Made by a program: the position numbers and the translations under genes. The notes beneath the pieces were generated by a model that saw nothing but the letters and a program-made list of their open reading frames with translations, did not search any database and was not told the DNA's origin. Shown here piece after piece: positions 27,188-36,151 of a DNA stretch of 64,000 nt (position 1 is its first letter; every line of letters begins with the position of its first letter). Location: assembly GCA_944387405.1 (NCBI GenBank), contig CALXET010000007.1, forward strand, positions 1 through 64,000. The letters are read 5' to 3'. The stretch is from an uncultured Clostridia bacterium (lineage in GTDB: Bacteria; Bacillota; Clostridia; TANB77; CAG-508).

Positions 27188-27955
27188 TTACTCCTTTATA
27201 TTAAATATTCTCATTGTGTTTTCTCTTGTCATTTTAGCTACTTCTTCTATATCTAAATTTTTAACTTCTGCTATTTTTTTAGCAACTAATTTTACATTTA
27301 AAGAATTATTAATAGTACCTCTTAGTGGTTCTGGTGATAAGTATGGACTATCTGTCTCAATTAAAATTCTATTATCTGGTACAAGTAATATACATCCTGC
27401 AGATTTTGCATTTTTAAATGTTATATTCCCACTAAAAGATATATAAAAATCTAACTTTAAAGCTTCTTTTATTAATTCTTGATTTAATTGACAACAATGA
27501 AATACTCCTTTTTTATTAACTGGATTATTTTTTAATATATCTATTGTGTCAATCCATGCATCTCTTGAATGTATTACTATTGGAAGATTTAATTTATTTG
27601 CTATTTCTATTTGCTTTATAAACATTTCCTTTTGATATTCTTTATTATCCTTATTCCAGTAATAGTCAAGTCCTATTTCTCCTATAGCAACTACATTCTT
27701 GTCTTTTGCTATAATTTCTATCTCCTTTAATTCTTCTTTAGTATTTTCTGTTAAATCATTTGGTGATATACCACATGTTGCAAATATGTGATTATATTTT
27801 TTAGCTATCTCTATTCCTACTTTAGATTTTTCTAAAGAATATCCTGCACATATTATATTTGTAATTTCATTTTCATACATTTTCTTTATAAGTTCATCTC
27901 TATTACTTTCAAATGTATCATCATTATAATGTGCATGTGAATCAAAAAAATCCAT
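27188..27955 (-). CDS. tatD: TatD family metal-dependent hydrolase
   Basis: Putative DNase/metal hydrolase with a TIM barrel. The 255 residues show the conserved metal ligands in order: DSHAHYND near the start, GEIGLDYYW (~90), HSRDAW (~127), FHCC (~152) and TDSPYLSPEP (~200). Family function includes 3'-5' DNA exonuclease activity in quality control. Length is typical. It is first in a two-gene unit with the methyltransferase. Confidence 0.93.
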   Translation of the reverse strand: MDFFDSHAHYNDDTFESNRDELIKKMYENEITNIICAGYSLEKSKVGIEIAKKYNHIFATCGISPNDLTENTKEELKEIEIIAKDKNVVAIGEIGLDYYWNKDNKEYQKEMFIKQIEIANKLNLPIVIHSRDAWIDTIDILKNNPVNKKGVFHCCQLNQELIKEALKLDFYISFSGNITFKNAKSAGCILLVPDNRILIETDSPYLSPEPLRGTINNSLNVKLVAKKIAEVKNLDIEEVAKMTRENTMRIFNIKE

Positions 27956-28062
27956 AAATTTCTCCCTTCTTGTCTAATTCTAATATTTTTTTAATACTTC
28001 TAATTCATTTTTTATATTTTATCATAATTTTACCATATCACAAGTATCGAATTTTGTCAGAT

Positions 28063-28091
28063 TTGGCACTTTATGTAAAGTGTGCTATAAT
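28063..28091 (+). promoter_or_regulatory. Promoter of cassette 4
   Basis: TTGGCA, 17-base spacer, TATAAT, then ATATATATCATT. The ~90-base leader holds an inverted repeat CTTATCTAT/ATAGATAAG ending a few bases before the ribosome binding site AAAGGAA. Confidence 0.8.
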
Positions 28092-28183
28092 ATATATATC
28101 ATTCGTTAGTACATCGAATTAAACAATGTACACTTATCTATGTATAGATCTTTCTAATATATAGATAAGAGAAAGGAAATCAT

Positions 28184-28504
28184 ATGATGAAAGTAGAAAA
28201 AAGACGGATTGAAGAGGGCATGACAAGGCACGAGATTGCAGCTAAGATGGCTGATGGGAAACCTTCCGTAATTGTGTTTTTATCTCATTTCTATGCAGAT
28301 GATCCTGATGCCGAAAAGTATATTGGTTATATGGATGAACTTGGCATATATGGCTGGGAAATCCACAATCTCTGGAATCACACATGTTTCCAGAATTACG
28401 GAAAACTTAAGACCACTCTTGACATGCTAAGAAGTGGTCGAATTCCAAAAGATGTTATGCATCAGAATCTTAGCTCTGGAGTAACATCAACTTTTACCAT
28501 ATGA
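28184..28504 (+). CDS. Unknown small protein (cassette 4)
   Basis: A 106-residue soluble protein, no signal peptide. The N-terminus is basic and helical (VEKRRIEEGMTRHEIAAKMA, which could be a helix-turn-helix-like segment), followed by SVIVFLSHFYADDPDAEKY and a Trp/His-containing middle (WEIHNLWNHTCF). I do not recognise the family; the N-terminal segment loosely recalls small DNA-binding or phage proteins. Foreign codon use (CGG at 28205, GCC, GGC). It lies alone between tatD and smc, opposite in strand to both, with its own promoter and terminator. Confidence 0.7.
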   Translation: MMKVEKRRIEEGMTRHEIAAKMADGKPSVIVFLSHFYADDPDAEKYIGYMDELGIYGWEIHNLWNHTCFQNYGKLKTTLDMLRSGRIPKDVMHQNLSSGVTSTFTI

Positions 28505-28516
28505 TCCTTTTGGATC

Positions 28517-28546
28517 CCCGCCCCTGTGGCGGGTTTTATTTTTTAT
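28517..28546 (+). terminator. Terminator of cassette 4
   Basis: Stem CCCGCC/GGCGGG with a five-base loop and TTTTATTTTTT. Downstream sequence TATTTTTTATG is identical to that after the cassette 1 hairpin. Confidence 0.85.
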
Positions 28547-28561
28547 GATTTATTATGTATT

Positions 28562-28610
28562 AAAAGAGAAGTATTAGACTTAATATAAAATTAATCAATA
28601 CTTCTCTTTT
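28562..28610 (-). terminator. Terminator of smc
   Basis: 14-bp stem AAAAGAGAAGTATT/AATACTTCTCTTTT with a 21-base loop, just after the smc stop at 28613. Confidence 0.7.
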
Positions 28611-28612
28611 GT

Positions 28613-31600
28613 TTATTTACTTAATTTCATAGATAAAAGCTTAGATATACCATTTTCCTCCATGGTAATACCATAGACTGTATCTGCAACTTCCATTGTA
28701 CCTTTTCTATGTGTTATTACTAAAAATTGTGTATCTTTTGCGAATTTCTTTAAATACTCTGCAAATCTATATACATTTACATCATCTAAAGCAGCTTCAA
28801 TCTCATCTAATACACAGAAAGGAGCTGGATTTATTTTTAATATTGCAAATAAAAGTGCTATAGCAGTAAATGCTCTTTCTCCACCAGATAAAAGTGACAT
28901 GTTTTGTAGCTTCTTTCCAGGTGGCTGAACTTCTATTTCTATTCCGCTTTCTAGTATATCATTTTCATCTGTAAGTCTTAATTCTGCTTTTCCTCCGCCA
29001 AATAATTCTGAGAATACTTCTGCAAAATTTTTATTAATTATTTTAAATTTCTCATCAAATTGTTTTCTCATTACATCAGTTAAATCAACAATAACTTTTC
29101 TAAGTTTTGTCATTGTATTTTCTAAGTCAAGTCTTTGCTCTGACATAAAGTCATATCTTTCTTTTAGCTTTTTATATTCTTCAATAGAATCAATATTAAT
29201 ACTTCCAAGTTCTTTTATATTACTTCTTAAGTTATTAACTTTTCTTTGTACTTCTTGTACGTTTGTAGGCTTTTTAAATTCGGCTGCTTGCAATGGTGTT
29301 AGTTCATATTCTTCCCACATTTTATTTATAATTTGATCTCTTTCAGTTTCAAGTTTAGATTTCTTAATATCACATTTAACTACTTGATTTTTTAAGTCTT
29401 CTATTTTCTTCATTTGTTCTAAAACTTGTTCTTCTGTCTCATTTACTTTTTCATTTTTAGAAATTCTATCTTTTTTAAGTTCTTCTATTTTTGAACCACT
29501 ATTTGTAGAATCTTCTTTTAATTTTTCTATTTCTTCCTTTAATTTTTCTATTTCTTCTTCTAAGTTTTTATTTTCTTCTGTTATTTTCTTTCTTTGTTCT
29601 GTCTTATTATTTATTACTGTTTTAGTATTTTCGATATCTAAATTAATTCTATCTATCATTTCATTTATAGAAACTTCACTTTCATCAAATGAAGAAACAG
29701 ATATTTTTAAATTAGTAATATCAAAATTTAAGTCATCTATGTATTTTTGATCATCCTTATTTAATAAAGCAAATTCATTGATTTCTTCAGTAAGTTTAGA
29801 ATTTTCTTCTTCCAATTCTTTAATCTTTTCATTTAATTCTTTTTGTTTATTTTTACTTATTTCTTTTTGCTCTTTTAAAGACTTATCTTCCTGTCTTAAT
29901 TTTTCAAGTCTTGTCTCAATTTTCTTAATAGCATCTTCTTCAGATACTACCTTTTGTTTTTCTGTAGCATATACTATTTCAATTTCTTGTAATTCTTTTT
30001 CAAGAGCACTTACTTCTTCAAGAGTAGATTCTATTTCATCTGAATACTTTTCTTTTTCATCTTTTAGATTTTTAATTTTTTCTTCTAATTTTTTAATTTC
30101 TTTTTTTAATGAATCTATTTCTCTTGAACGCCCTAGAATATTTACTGTCTTCTGCATAACACTACCACCTGTAATCATACCAGATGGATTTATTATATCT
30201 CCATCAACAGTAACTATTCTAAAAGCATATTTATTCTTTTTAGCGACACTTATTGCAGTATCCATATTATCTACAATTACAGTTCTTCCTAAAAGACTTA
30301 AAACTATTTGTTCATATTTTTTATCAAATTTTACTAAATCTGAAGCTATTCCTATTATACCTTTGTCTTTAGATAATTTTTCTAGCTTCTTTCCATATAC
30401 TGAAGAAATTGGTAAAAATGATGCTCTTCCTAGTTTATTTTCTCTTAAATATTCAACTAACTTTTTAGCATCTGCTTCATTTTCTGTAACAATATTTTGC
30501 ATTGCTTGTCCTAAACTCATCTCTATTGCTGTCTCATATTCTTTTGGAACAGATATAAGATTTGCTAAAACTCCATGCATTCCTTTTTTAAGACTTACAT
30601 TTTTATCACATTCTTGAAGTATAGATTTTACACTTCTTGTATATCCTTCTTTTTCTCTTTCGGTCTCCTCTAAGAATTTAAGTCTTGATTCTTTTATTCT
30701 CTTTTCTGATTCTGCATTATTAATTCTTGTATCAAAATCTTTAAGTTTTGTTTCTGCTTCTTTTCTCTTTTCATCTATATCTTCTAATTCTTTTTTTATT
30801 TTATTTCTCTTACTATCTATTTCATAAAAGCCTTTTCCTATTTCTTCTTTATGTATTCTTGAAGCATCTAGTTCTGATACATATGATGCAATTTCATTCT
30901 TTATACTATTTTCTCTTTTTTCAGAGTTTTCCATATTAGCAACTAAAGTTGAGATAACATTTGTAATTTCATATTTTTCATCTGTATTTGCATCTACTTT
31001 TTGTTTCTTAGATTCAATTTCTTTTTCTTTCTCTGACAATTTATCATTTAATTTAGCAAGTTCTTTTTCTTTTTCTTCTAGTTCTTTTACAAACTTTTCT
31101 TTACTTTCATATAAATTATCTTTTTTACCTTGTTTTTGATTTTTCTCTTCTTCTAATTCTTCTATTCTTTTATTTGACTCTTCTATTTCTTCTTTAAATC
31201 TTTCAAAGTTAGAATTATTATTATTAATTCTCTCTTTATTTATATTAATTTCAGATGTTAATTTTTCTTTTTTCTTTTCACTTTCAAAACTCAAATTTTG
31301 CATTTTCTCTATTTGATTTGTTATGCTATCTATTGCTTGTCTTAAAGACTCTTTTTGTTCTTGTATATTTGAAAGTCTTTCATCTTCTCTTACTATTTGT
31401 GTATTAAATATATCTTCATCTTTTAAAACTTCTTCTATTTTTTCTTTATACGAATCTATATTATGTATAAATAAACCAACTTCAATTGACTTTAATTCTT
31501 CTCTTAAATCTAAAAATCTTCTTGCTTTTTCAGATTGAATTTTAAGTGGCTCTAAATTTTGTTCAATTTCTGCTAATATATCATTTATTCTAAGAAGATT

Positions 31601-32158
31601 TAATTTACTTTGTTCAAGCTTTTTTTCTGATTCTGCTTTTCTTGTTCTATATTTAACAATTCCTGCAGCCTCCTCAAAAACATGTCTTCTTTCGTCTGAT
31701 TTATTGCTTAAAATCTCATCTATCTTTCCTTGTCCGATTATTGAATAACCATCTTTACCAATACCTGTATCCATAAATAATTCTAATATATCTTTTAATC
31801 TACAAGGTGTTTTATTTATATAATAACCAGACTCGCCACTTCTATATATTCTTCTTGTTACCGTAACTTCAGTAAACTCTATTGGAAGTTTCCCATCAGA
31901 ATTGTCAATGATAATAGATGCTTCAGCAAATCCCAATGATTTTCTATTCTGTGTTCCCGCAAAAATAACATCTTCAGTTTTAGATCCTCTAAGTGATTTC
32001 ATGCTTTGCTCACCTAGTACCCATCTAATACTATCTGAAATATTACTTTTTCCTGATCCATTTGGACCTATTACTGTTGTTATTCCGGGTTTAAAATCAA
32101 GTACTGTTTTATCAGCAAAAGATTTAAATCCTTGTAATTCTAATCTTTTTAAATACAT
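28613..32158 (-). CDS. smc: Chromosome segregation protein SMC
   Basis: Structural-maintenance-of-chromosomes ATPase that forms the condensin core with ScpA/ScpB. The 1,181 residues have an N-terminal Walker A (GPNGSGKSNISDSIRW, ~32), coiled coil (~165-500), hinge (~515-670, GVLANLISVP and VTVDGDIINPSGMITGGS), return coiled coil (~670-1010), then the C-terminal signature LSGGERAFTAIALLF and Walker B FCVLDEIEAALDDVN. Full length, native codon use. ftsY and rnc, its usual partners, are not adjacent here; a cassette and tatD lie downstream. Confidence 0.96.
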   Translation of the reverse strand: MYLKRLELQGFKSFADKTVLDFKPGITTVIGPNGSGKSNISDSIRWVLGEQSMKSLRGSKTEDVIFAGTQNRKSLGFAEASIIIDNSDGKLPIEFTEVTVTRRIYRSGESGYYINKTPCRLKDILELFMDTGIGKDGYSIIGQGKIDEILSNKSDERRHVFEEAAGIVKYRTRKAESEKKLEQSKLNLLRINDILAEIEQNLEPLKIQSEKARRFLDLREELKSIEVGLFIHNIDSYKEKIEEVLKDEDIFNTQIVREDERLSNIQEQKESLRQAIDSITNQIEKMQNLSFESEKKKEKLTSEININKERINNNNSNFERFKEEIEESNKRIEELEEEKNQKQGKKDNLYESKEKFVKELEEKEKELAKLNDKLSEKEKEIESKKQKVDANTDEKYEITNVISTLVANMENSEKRENSIKNEIASYVSELDASRIHKEEIGKGFYEIDSKRNKIKKELEDIDEKRKEAETKLKDFDTRINNAESEKRIKESRLKFLEETEREKEGYTRSVKSILQECDKNVSLKKGMHGVLANLISVPKEYETAIEMSLGQAMQNIVTENEADAKKLVEYLRENKLGRASFLPISSVYGKKLEKLSKDKGIIGIASDLVKFDKKYEQIVLSLLGRTVIVDNMDTAISVAKKNKYAFRIVTVDGDIINPSGMITGGSVMQKTVNILGRSREIDSLKKEIKKLEEKIKNLKDEKEKYSDEIESTLEEVSALEKELQEIEIVYATEKQKVVSEEDAIKKIETRLEKLRQEDKSLKEQKEISKNKQKELNEKIKELEEENSKLTEEINEFALLNKDDQKYIDDLNFDITNLKISVSSFDESEVSINEMIDRINLDIENTKTVINNKTEQRKKITEENKNLEEEIEKLKEEIEKLKEDSTNSGSKIEELKKDRISKNEKVNETEEQVLEQMKKIEDLKNQVVKCDIKKSKLETERDQIINKMWEEYELTPLQAAEFKKPTNVQEVQRKVNNLRSNIKELGSINIDSIEEYKKLKERYDFMSEQRLDLENTMTKLRKVIVDLTDVMRKQFDEKFKIINKNFAEVFSELFGGGKAELRLTDENDILESGIEIEVQPPGKKLQNMSLLSGGERAFTAIALLFAILKINPAPFCVLDEIEAALDDVNVYRFAEYLKKFAKDTQFLVITHRKGTMEVADTVYGITMEENGISKLLSMKLSK

Positions 32159-32336
32159 CTTTATTGTTTTCCTTCTTTTACGTTCTTAGTACATTTATAG
32201 AGTACTAGCATGTATATCATATATTAAATAAGATATTTTATCAAGAGTTAATATATGTAACTTGTACTTTTAACAGATTAAATTTTAGCTTTAATATAAT
32301 ATTATTTATATATTACATAATTGTTTAATATTGTTA

Positions 32337-32365
32337 TTGAAAAAAATATTTTTTATAGATAAAAT
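32337..32365 (+). promoter_or_regulatory. Probable promoter of the HD-GYP gene
   Basis: TTGAAA, 17-base spacer, TAAAAT, with AAGGAG a short distance before the ATG at 32387. Confidence 0.6.
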
Positions 32366-32386
32366 ATTTATTATAAGGAGAATATT

Positions 32387-33328
32387 ATGAAAAAAGAAGA
32401 ATTTGATTTTTATAGCAGAACATCTCTTAAAGCATATAACTTAGATGGAAAAATGCGTTATCAGTTAAATATGCTTGATAGCCTAGATGTCTATACAAAA
32501 AAACATTCTGAAAATGTTGCAAATATTACTTGCAGACTTTGCGAATATTTAAATATGGAAGAAGGATTTACTATATACACAACAATGTGTGCCTATCTTC
32601 ATGATATAGGAAAAATATTTATTCCACCTTCAATTCTTCAAAAGCCTTCTAGATTAACTGACGAAGAATTTGAAATCATGAAAACTCATACAACAATTGG
32701 GTATACCATGTGTATGAAAGATCCTGAACTAAGGCCATACGCAGCAGGACCTTTATATCACCATGAGGCTTTAAATGGAACTGGTTATCCAAATCATTTA
32801 ACTGCAAAAGATATTCCATATGAAGGTCAAATCATTCGTGTTGCAGATGAATTCGAAGCAATTACTGCCAAAAGACAATATAAGACTCATATTGGTATTA
32901 TTGATACATTAAATATTCTTATTCAAAATTCTCAACCAGTTGATAAACAAGAAGGTCTTGGAATGATAGTAAAAGATGCTAAACACGGGAAAATAGATAA
33001 GAAAATTGTAAAAGCTTTATTCAAAGTTGTAATTGATGATACAGAAACAGAAATAGCAAGTCGTTCTGATTATCTAGGATATTTAAACAAAGAAATCTCA
33101 AGACTTAATAAAGCTGATAGTTATTATAAAAAATATGTAAAATCACGTTCTGAAAAAAAGAAAAATTATTATAAAGAAGGTGTTTTAATGTATTTAAAAG
33201 CACCTGAAGAAAATATTGATAATTTCTTACAGGTAAAAAAAGAATATGAAGATACTTTAGTTGCAAGAAAAGAACATATTAAAAATTTATATAAAGAAAT
33301 TAAAAAGATAAAAAACTTAAAAGTTTAA
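32387..33328 (+). CDS. HD-GYP domain protein, probable cyclic-di-nucleotide phosphodiesterase
   Basis: A 313-residue cytoplasmic protein. The HD metal pair is in YLHDIGKIFIP (~68), the downstream His in MKTHTTIGY, then YHHEALNGTGYP, which contains the GYP motif, and RVADEFEAIT. These residues are those used by cyclic-di-GMP phosphodiesterases. There is no receiver, PAS or membrane sensor domain; the C-terminal ~100 residues are a Lys-rich helical extension of unknown role. It is monocistronic or co-expressed with the AIM24 gene 73 bases downstream. Confidence 0.88.
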   Translation: MKKEEFDFYSRTSLKAYNLDGKMRYQLNMLDSLDVYTKKHSENVANITCRLCEYLNMEEGFTIYTTMCAYLHDIGKIFIPPSILQKPSRLTDEEFEIMKTHTTIGYTMCMKDPELRPYAAGPLYHHEALNGTGYPNHLTAKDIPYEGQIIRVADEFEAITAKRQYKTHIGIIDTLNILIQNSQPVDKQEGLGMIVKDAKHGKIDKKIVKALFKVVIDDTETEIASRSDYLGYLNKEISRLNKADSYYKKYVKSRSEKKKNYYKEGVLMYLKAPEENIDNFLQVKKEYEDTLVARKEHIKNLYKEIKKIKNLKV

Positions 33329-33401
33329 TATTAAAGTCTAAAATTAAAAATTTTATAAATTAGTATTTTAAATAATACAAAAGAAAATTTAGGGGGTACA
33401 A

Positions 33402-34202
33402 ATGTTTAAAGTTGAAAATTTATCAAATAATGAAAATTTACGAGTAGTAGAACAGATGGGAAATATGAGAGTACTTGAATATATTAATGATATGAGTGTA
33501 ACTCCAGACATGGCAGTATCTGCTTATTTTTCATCAAAAATGAATGTACGTAAAAGACAATTATTAATAAAAGTTGAAAATAGTGAATATACTTTAAGTT
33601 CTGGAGCTATGCAATGGATGCTAGGAAATATCGAAGCTGTTGCTGATGTTAAAGGTGTTGGAGATTTCTTAGGAAAAGTTGTAAAGGGTTCAGTATCAGG
33701 TGAAGGAGCTGTAAAGCCAAAATATAAAGGAAATGGTTTACTTATGCTTGAACCTACATTTAAACATATTGTTTTAGATGATTTAAGTAATTGGGGAGAT
33801 GGCGTAGTTTTAGATGATGGATTATTTTTAGCATGTGAGTCTACTATAAATCAAACTATAACTGCTAGAAGTAATTTATCTTCTGCAATTCTTGGTGGAG
33901 AAGGTTTATTTAATCTTAAATTAGTTGGTAATGGAATCTTCGCTCTTGAATCTCCTGTACCTAAAGAAGAATTAATTGAGGTTTCTCTAGATAATGACGT
34001 CTTAAAAGTTGATGGTAATTTTGCAATTGCTTGGTCAAGTTCATTAGATTTTACTGTTGAAAAATCTACAAAAAGCTTAATTGGGTCAGCAATCTCAGCA
34101 GAAGGTTTCGTAAATGTATTTAGAGGAACTGGTAAAGTTTTACTTGCTCCTATTATGAATACAAAAATCTCAACTGTTGCATCAATGCCAAAAAATATTT
34201 AA
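33402..34202 (+). CDS. AIM24 family protein
   Basis: A 266-residue all-beta protein of the AIM24 (formerly DUF124) family, a double-psi-like beta barrel assembly whose molecular role in bacteria is unknown. Recognisable family features are SSGAMQWMLGNIEA, GEGAVKPKYKGNGLLMLEPT and SSAILGGEGLFNLKLVGNG. Start ATG behind AGGGGG. Followed by a clear terminator. Confidence 0.85.
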   Translation: MFKVENLSNNENLRVVEQMGNMRVLEYINDMSVTPDMAVSAYFSSKMNVRKRQLLIKVENSEYTLSSGAMQWMLGNIEAVADVKGVGDFLGKVVKGSVSGEGAVKPKYKGNGLLMLEPTFKHIVLDDLSNWGDGVVLDDGLFLACESTINQTITARSNLSSAILGGEGLFNLKLVGNGIFALESPVPKEELIEVSLDNDVLKVDGNFAIAWSSSLDFTVEKSTKSLIGSAISAEGFVNVFRGTGKVLLAPIMNTKISTVASMPKNI

Positions 34203-34221
34203 TTATATCTATACGTATATT

Positions 34222-34250
34222 AAGCGAAACTTATAGTTTCGCTTTTTTAT
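34222..34250 (+). terminator. Terminator of the AIM24 gene
   Basis: Stem AAGCGAAAC/GTTTCGCTT, five-base loop, T6 tract. Confidence 0.85.
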
Positions 34251-34975
34251 TTATAAAAATAATCTATAATTCCTAAATAGATACCATAGGCTAATTGATT
34301 TTGGTATTCTTCACTTTTTAATTTTTCCTCTTCTTCTTTATTTGATAAAAAACCACATTCTACTATTGAAGTTGGAATTTCAACATGTTTTAATATATAT
34401 ACATTATCAATCGATTTAGGCTGTCTAGTATTATTTTTTGAAATAGTTTCATTTAAGGATTTTTGAATTGATTCTGAAAGTCTTTTTCCATCTTTAGATC
34501 TTTCATTATAAAAAGTTTGCCAACCACTATATTCTTCCTGTTCTATTTTATTTAAGTGAATAGATACAAATATATCTGCAGAACTATTATTTCCAAGCTT
34601 TACCCTATTTTGAATATCAGATACTTTCTTTTTTGATATACTATCTGAATCATTATCATAAATACCATTTTCATCAGATCTAGTCAAAATTACTGTACTC
34701 CCACTCTCCTCTAATAATTTTTGTAATTTTAGTGCAATTTTTAAATTAACTTCTGATTCTATTGTTCCACTATTTCCAACTGCTCCCCCATCAGGGAACC
34801 CATGTCCAGCATCAATAATAATAGTCTTGTTTGTTACTGGAATAGTATTTACTAATTTTGTATTAACAATATCTTTATTTATACCTTCATTATTTGTATT
34901 ATATCCATAAAAAGCAAAACTTAATATAGTAGCGCATATGACAAATAATATCTTCTTTTTATTTATAATTAACAT
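34247..34975 (-). CDS. cwlD: N-acetylmuramoyl-L-alanine amidase CwlD-type
   Basis: Amidase_3 family zinc hydrolase that cleaves the muramic acid side chain; CwlD is needed for muramic-delta-lactam in the spore cortex. The 242 residues have an N-terminal signal/anchor (~8-24), then the catalytic domain: TIIIDAGHGFPDGGAV (first zinc His), SEVNLKIAL (Glu), SIHLNK (second His) and SIVECGFLSNKEEE (catalytic Glu). Length and layout match CwlD rather than larger autolysins. Confidence 0.85.
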   Translation of the reverse strand: MLIINKKKILFVICATILSFAFYGYNTNNEGINKDIVNTKLVNTIPVTNKTIIIDAGHGFPDGGAVGNSGTIESEVNLKIALKLQKLLEESGSTVILTRSDENGIYDNDSDSISKKKVSDIQNRVKLGNNSSADIFVSIHLNKIEQEEYSGWQTFYNERSKDGKRLSESIQKSLNETISKNNTRQPKSIDNVYILKHVEIPTSIVECGFLSNKEEEEKLKSEEYQNQLAYGIYLGIIDYFYK

Positions 34976-35002
34976 TTATATCACCTATTAAAATATATTC
35001 TA

Positions 35003-35049
35003 AATAAAAAAAAGAATTCACAATAAATACATAAAATCTATTGTGAATT
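35003..35049 (-). terminator. Terminator of the M20 peptidase gene
   Basis: Stem AATTCACAATA/TATTGTGAATT (35015-35025 with 35039-35049) and a T8 run on the minus strand. It sits 26 bases after the extended (frameshifted) stop at 35075, which supports that stop as the true gene end. Confidence 0.75.
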
Positions 35050-35074
35050 GTGAATTTTTAATTTTTTATTAATT

Positions 35075-36110
35075 TTATTTTTCTCCACATATTTTTAAAA
35101 TAAGTTCTTTATATTGTTCAATCGTTTTCTTTAATGATTCAATTGTTATATGTTCGTCAATTTCATGAGCTACAACTGGTCCGAGGACCTAAAATAATTC
35201 TATTTGTTTTTATAAAACTAGCCTCTGTCATAAACCCAGCTGTCTCTTGTCCTCCTATAAAATCTATATAATTAAAAAAAGGTAAAATTTCAAAGTCAAT
35301 ATCGTATTTTGCATCATACTTTTTACATAACTCATCTAGTTTTTCTTTAATTTTCTTAATATGTTCATCATTCATTATTCTAAAATCAATATACGCATCA
35401 CATTTATCAGATAAAGAATTTATCGAATTTCCTCCATTTATTAAACCAATATTCATAGTAGTATATGGTACTTCAAATTCCTTGTTTATCTGTTTTTTTA
35501 TAGCAGATTCATAAAAATTTTCTAATTCGCATAATAGTTTTATCATAATAGAATTAGCATTTTTTCCTTTATCAGTTCTACTTGAATGAACTTTATTTCC
35601 ATAAGTATAAACCTTAACTGCAAATAGTCCTTTACATCCCGTTATTATTTTATTATCAGTTGGTTCCCCTACTATAACATATTGTGGAAAAATTTCACCG
35701 TTTTCTACAATCTCTTTTATACCTCTAAAACCTATTTCTTCATCATAGGTTATATATACTTTTATGCCACTATTTAAAGATTGCAAATTGATTTTACTAA
35801 GTGCATATAAAAATGAAGCAATCGCTCCTTTCATATCGCATGCACCTAATCCATATAATTTATTATCCTTTTCAGTTAATTCAAAAGGATTTGTACTCCA
35901 ACCATTTATATAATCAACAGTATCACTATGCCCTAAAAATGCTAATTTTGGATTTTTTCCTATACTCATTATTAAATATTTCTCTTTTTTTAAAGTTTTA
36001 AATCCTAAATTAGATAAAAATTGTTCAATATAATTTAAAATCTTTTGATTTTCTTTATCTTTTATAGTATTAAAACTTACTAAATCTTTTAAAATATCTA
36101 TTTCTTTCAT
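35075..36110 (-). CDS. M20 family metallopeptidase/deacetylase with +1 frameshift at a CGG codon
   Basis: ArgE/DapE-like zinc hydrolase of N-acyl amino acids or peptides. Family motifs: LGHSDTVDY (first metal His/Asp), LYGLGACDMKGAIA, TYDEEIGFRG (catalytic Glu), VGEPTDN. In frame 0 the protein ends at 35163 after ILGPRTSCSS. Skipping one base at 35183 gives ILGPGPVVAHEIDEHITIES and on to TAA at 35075; the AHEIDE segment holds the last conserved metal-site His of the family. The full product is ~344 residues. The extra base turns a GGA glycine into CGG, in the same heptamer as the ZIP gene. A terminator follows the extended stop, not the early one. Confidence 0.85.
35181..35183 (-). other. CGG codon at +1 frameshift site in the M20 gene
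   Basis: Minus-strand context CCT CGG ACC; reading CCT C GGA CCA restores the conserved GPGP...AHE end. Heptamer C-CTCGGA. Confidence 0.75.
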
Positions 36111-36151
36111 TATAATCTCCCCATATCTTTAAGTATTTATAACTTTAATAA

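Noticed and set aside
29778..30617. 279-codon open frame opposite smc
   Set aside because: Antisense shadow of the smc coiled coil; Ser/Phe-rich low-complexity translation and no ribosome site.
15110..35190. Dismissing both frameshifts as simple sequencing error
   Set aside because: Still possible, but CTGGA occurs intact at many other places in the window, so a general context error is not seen; kept as a finding with reads as the test.
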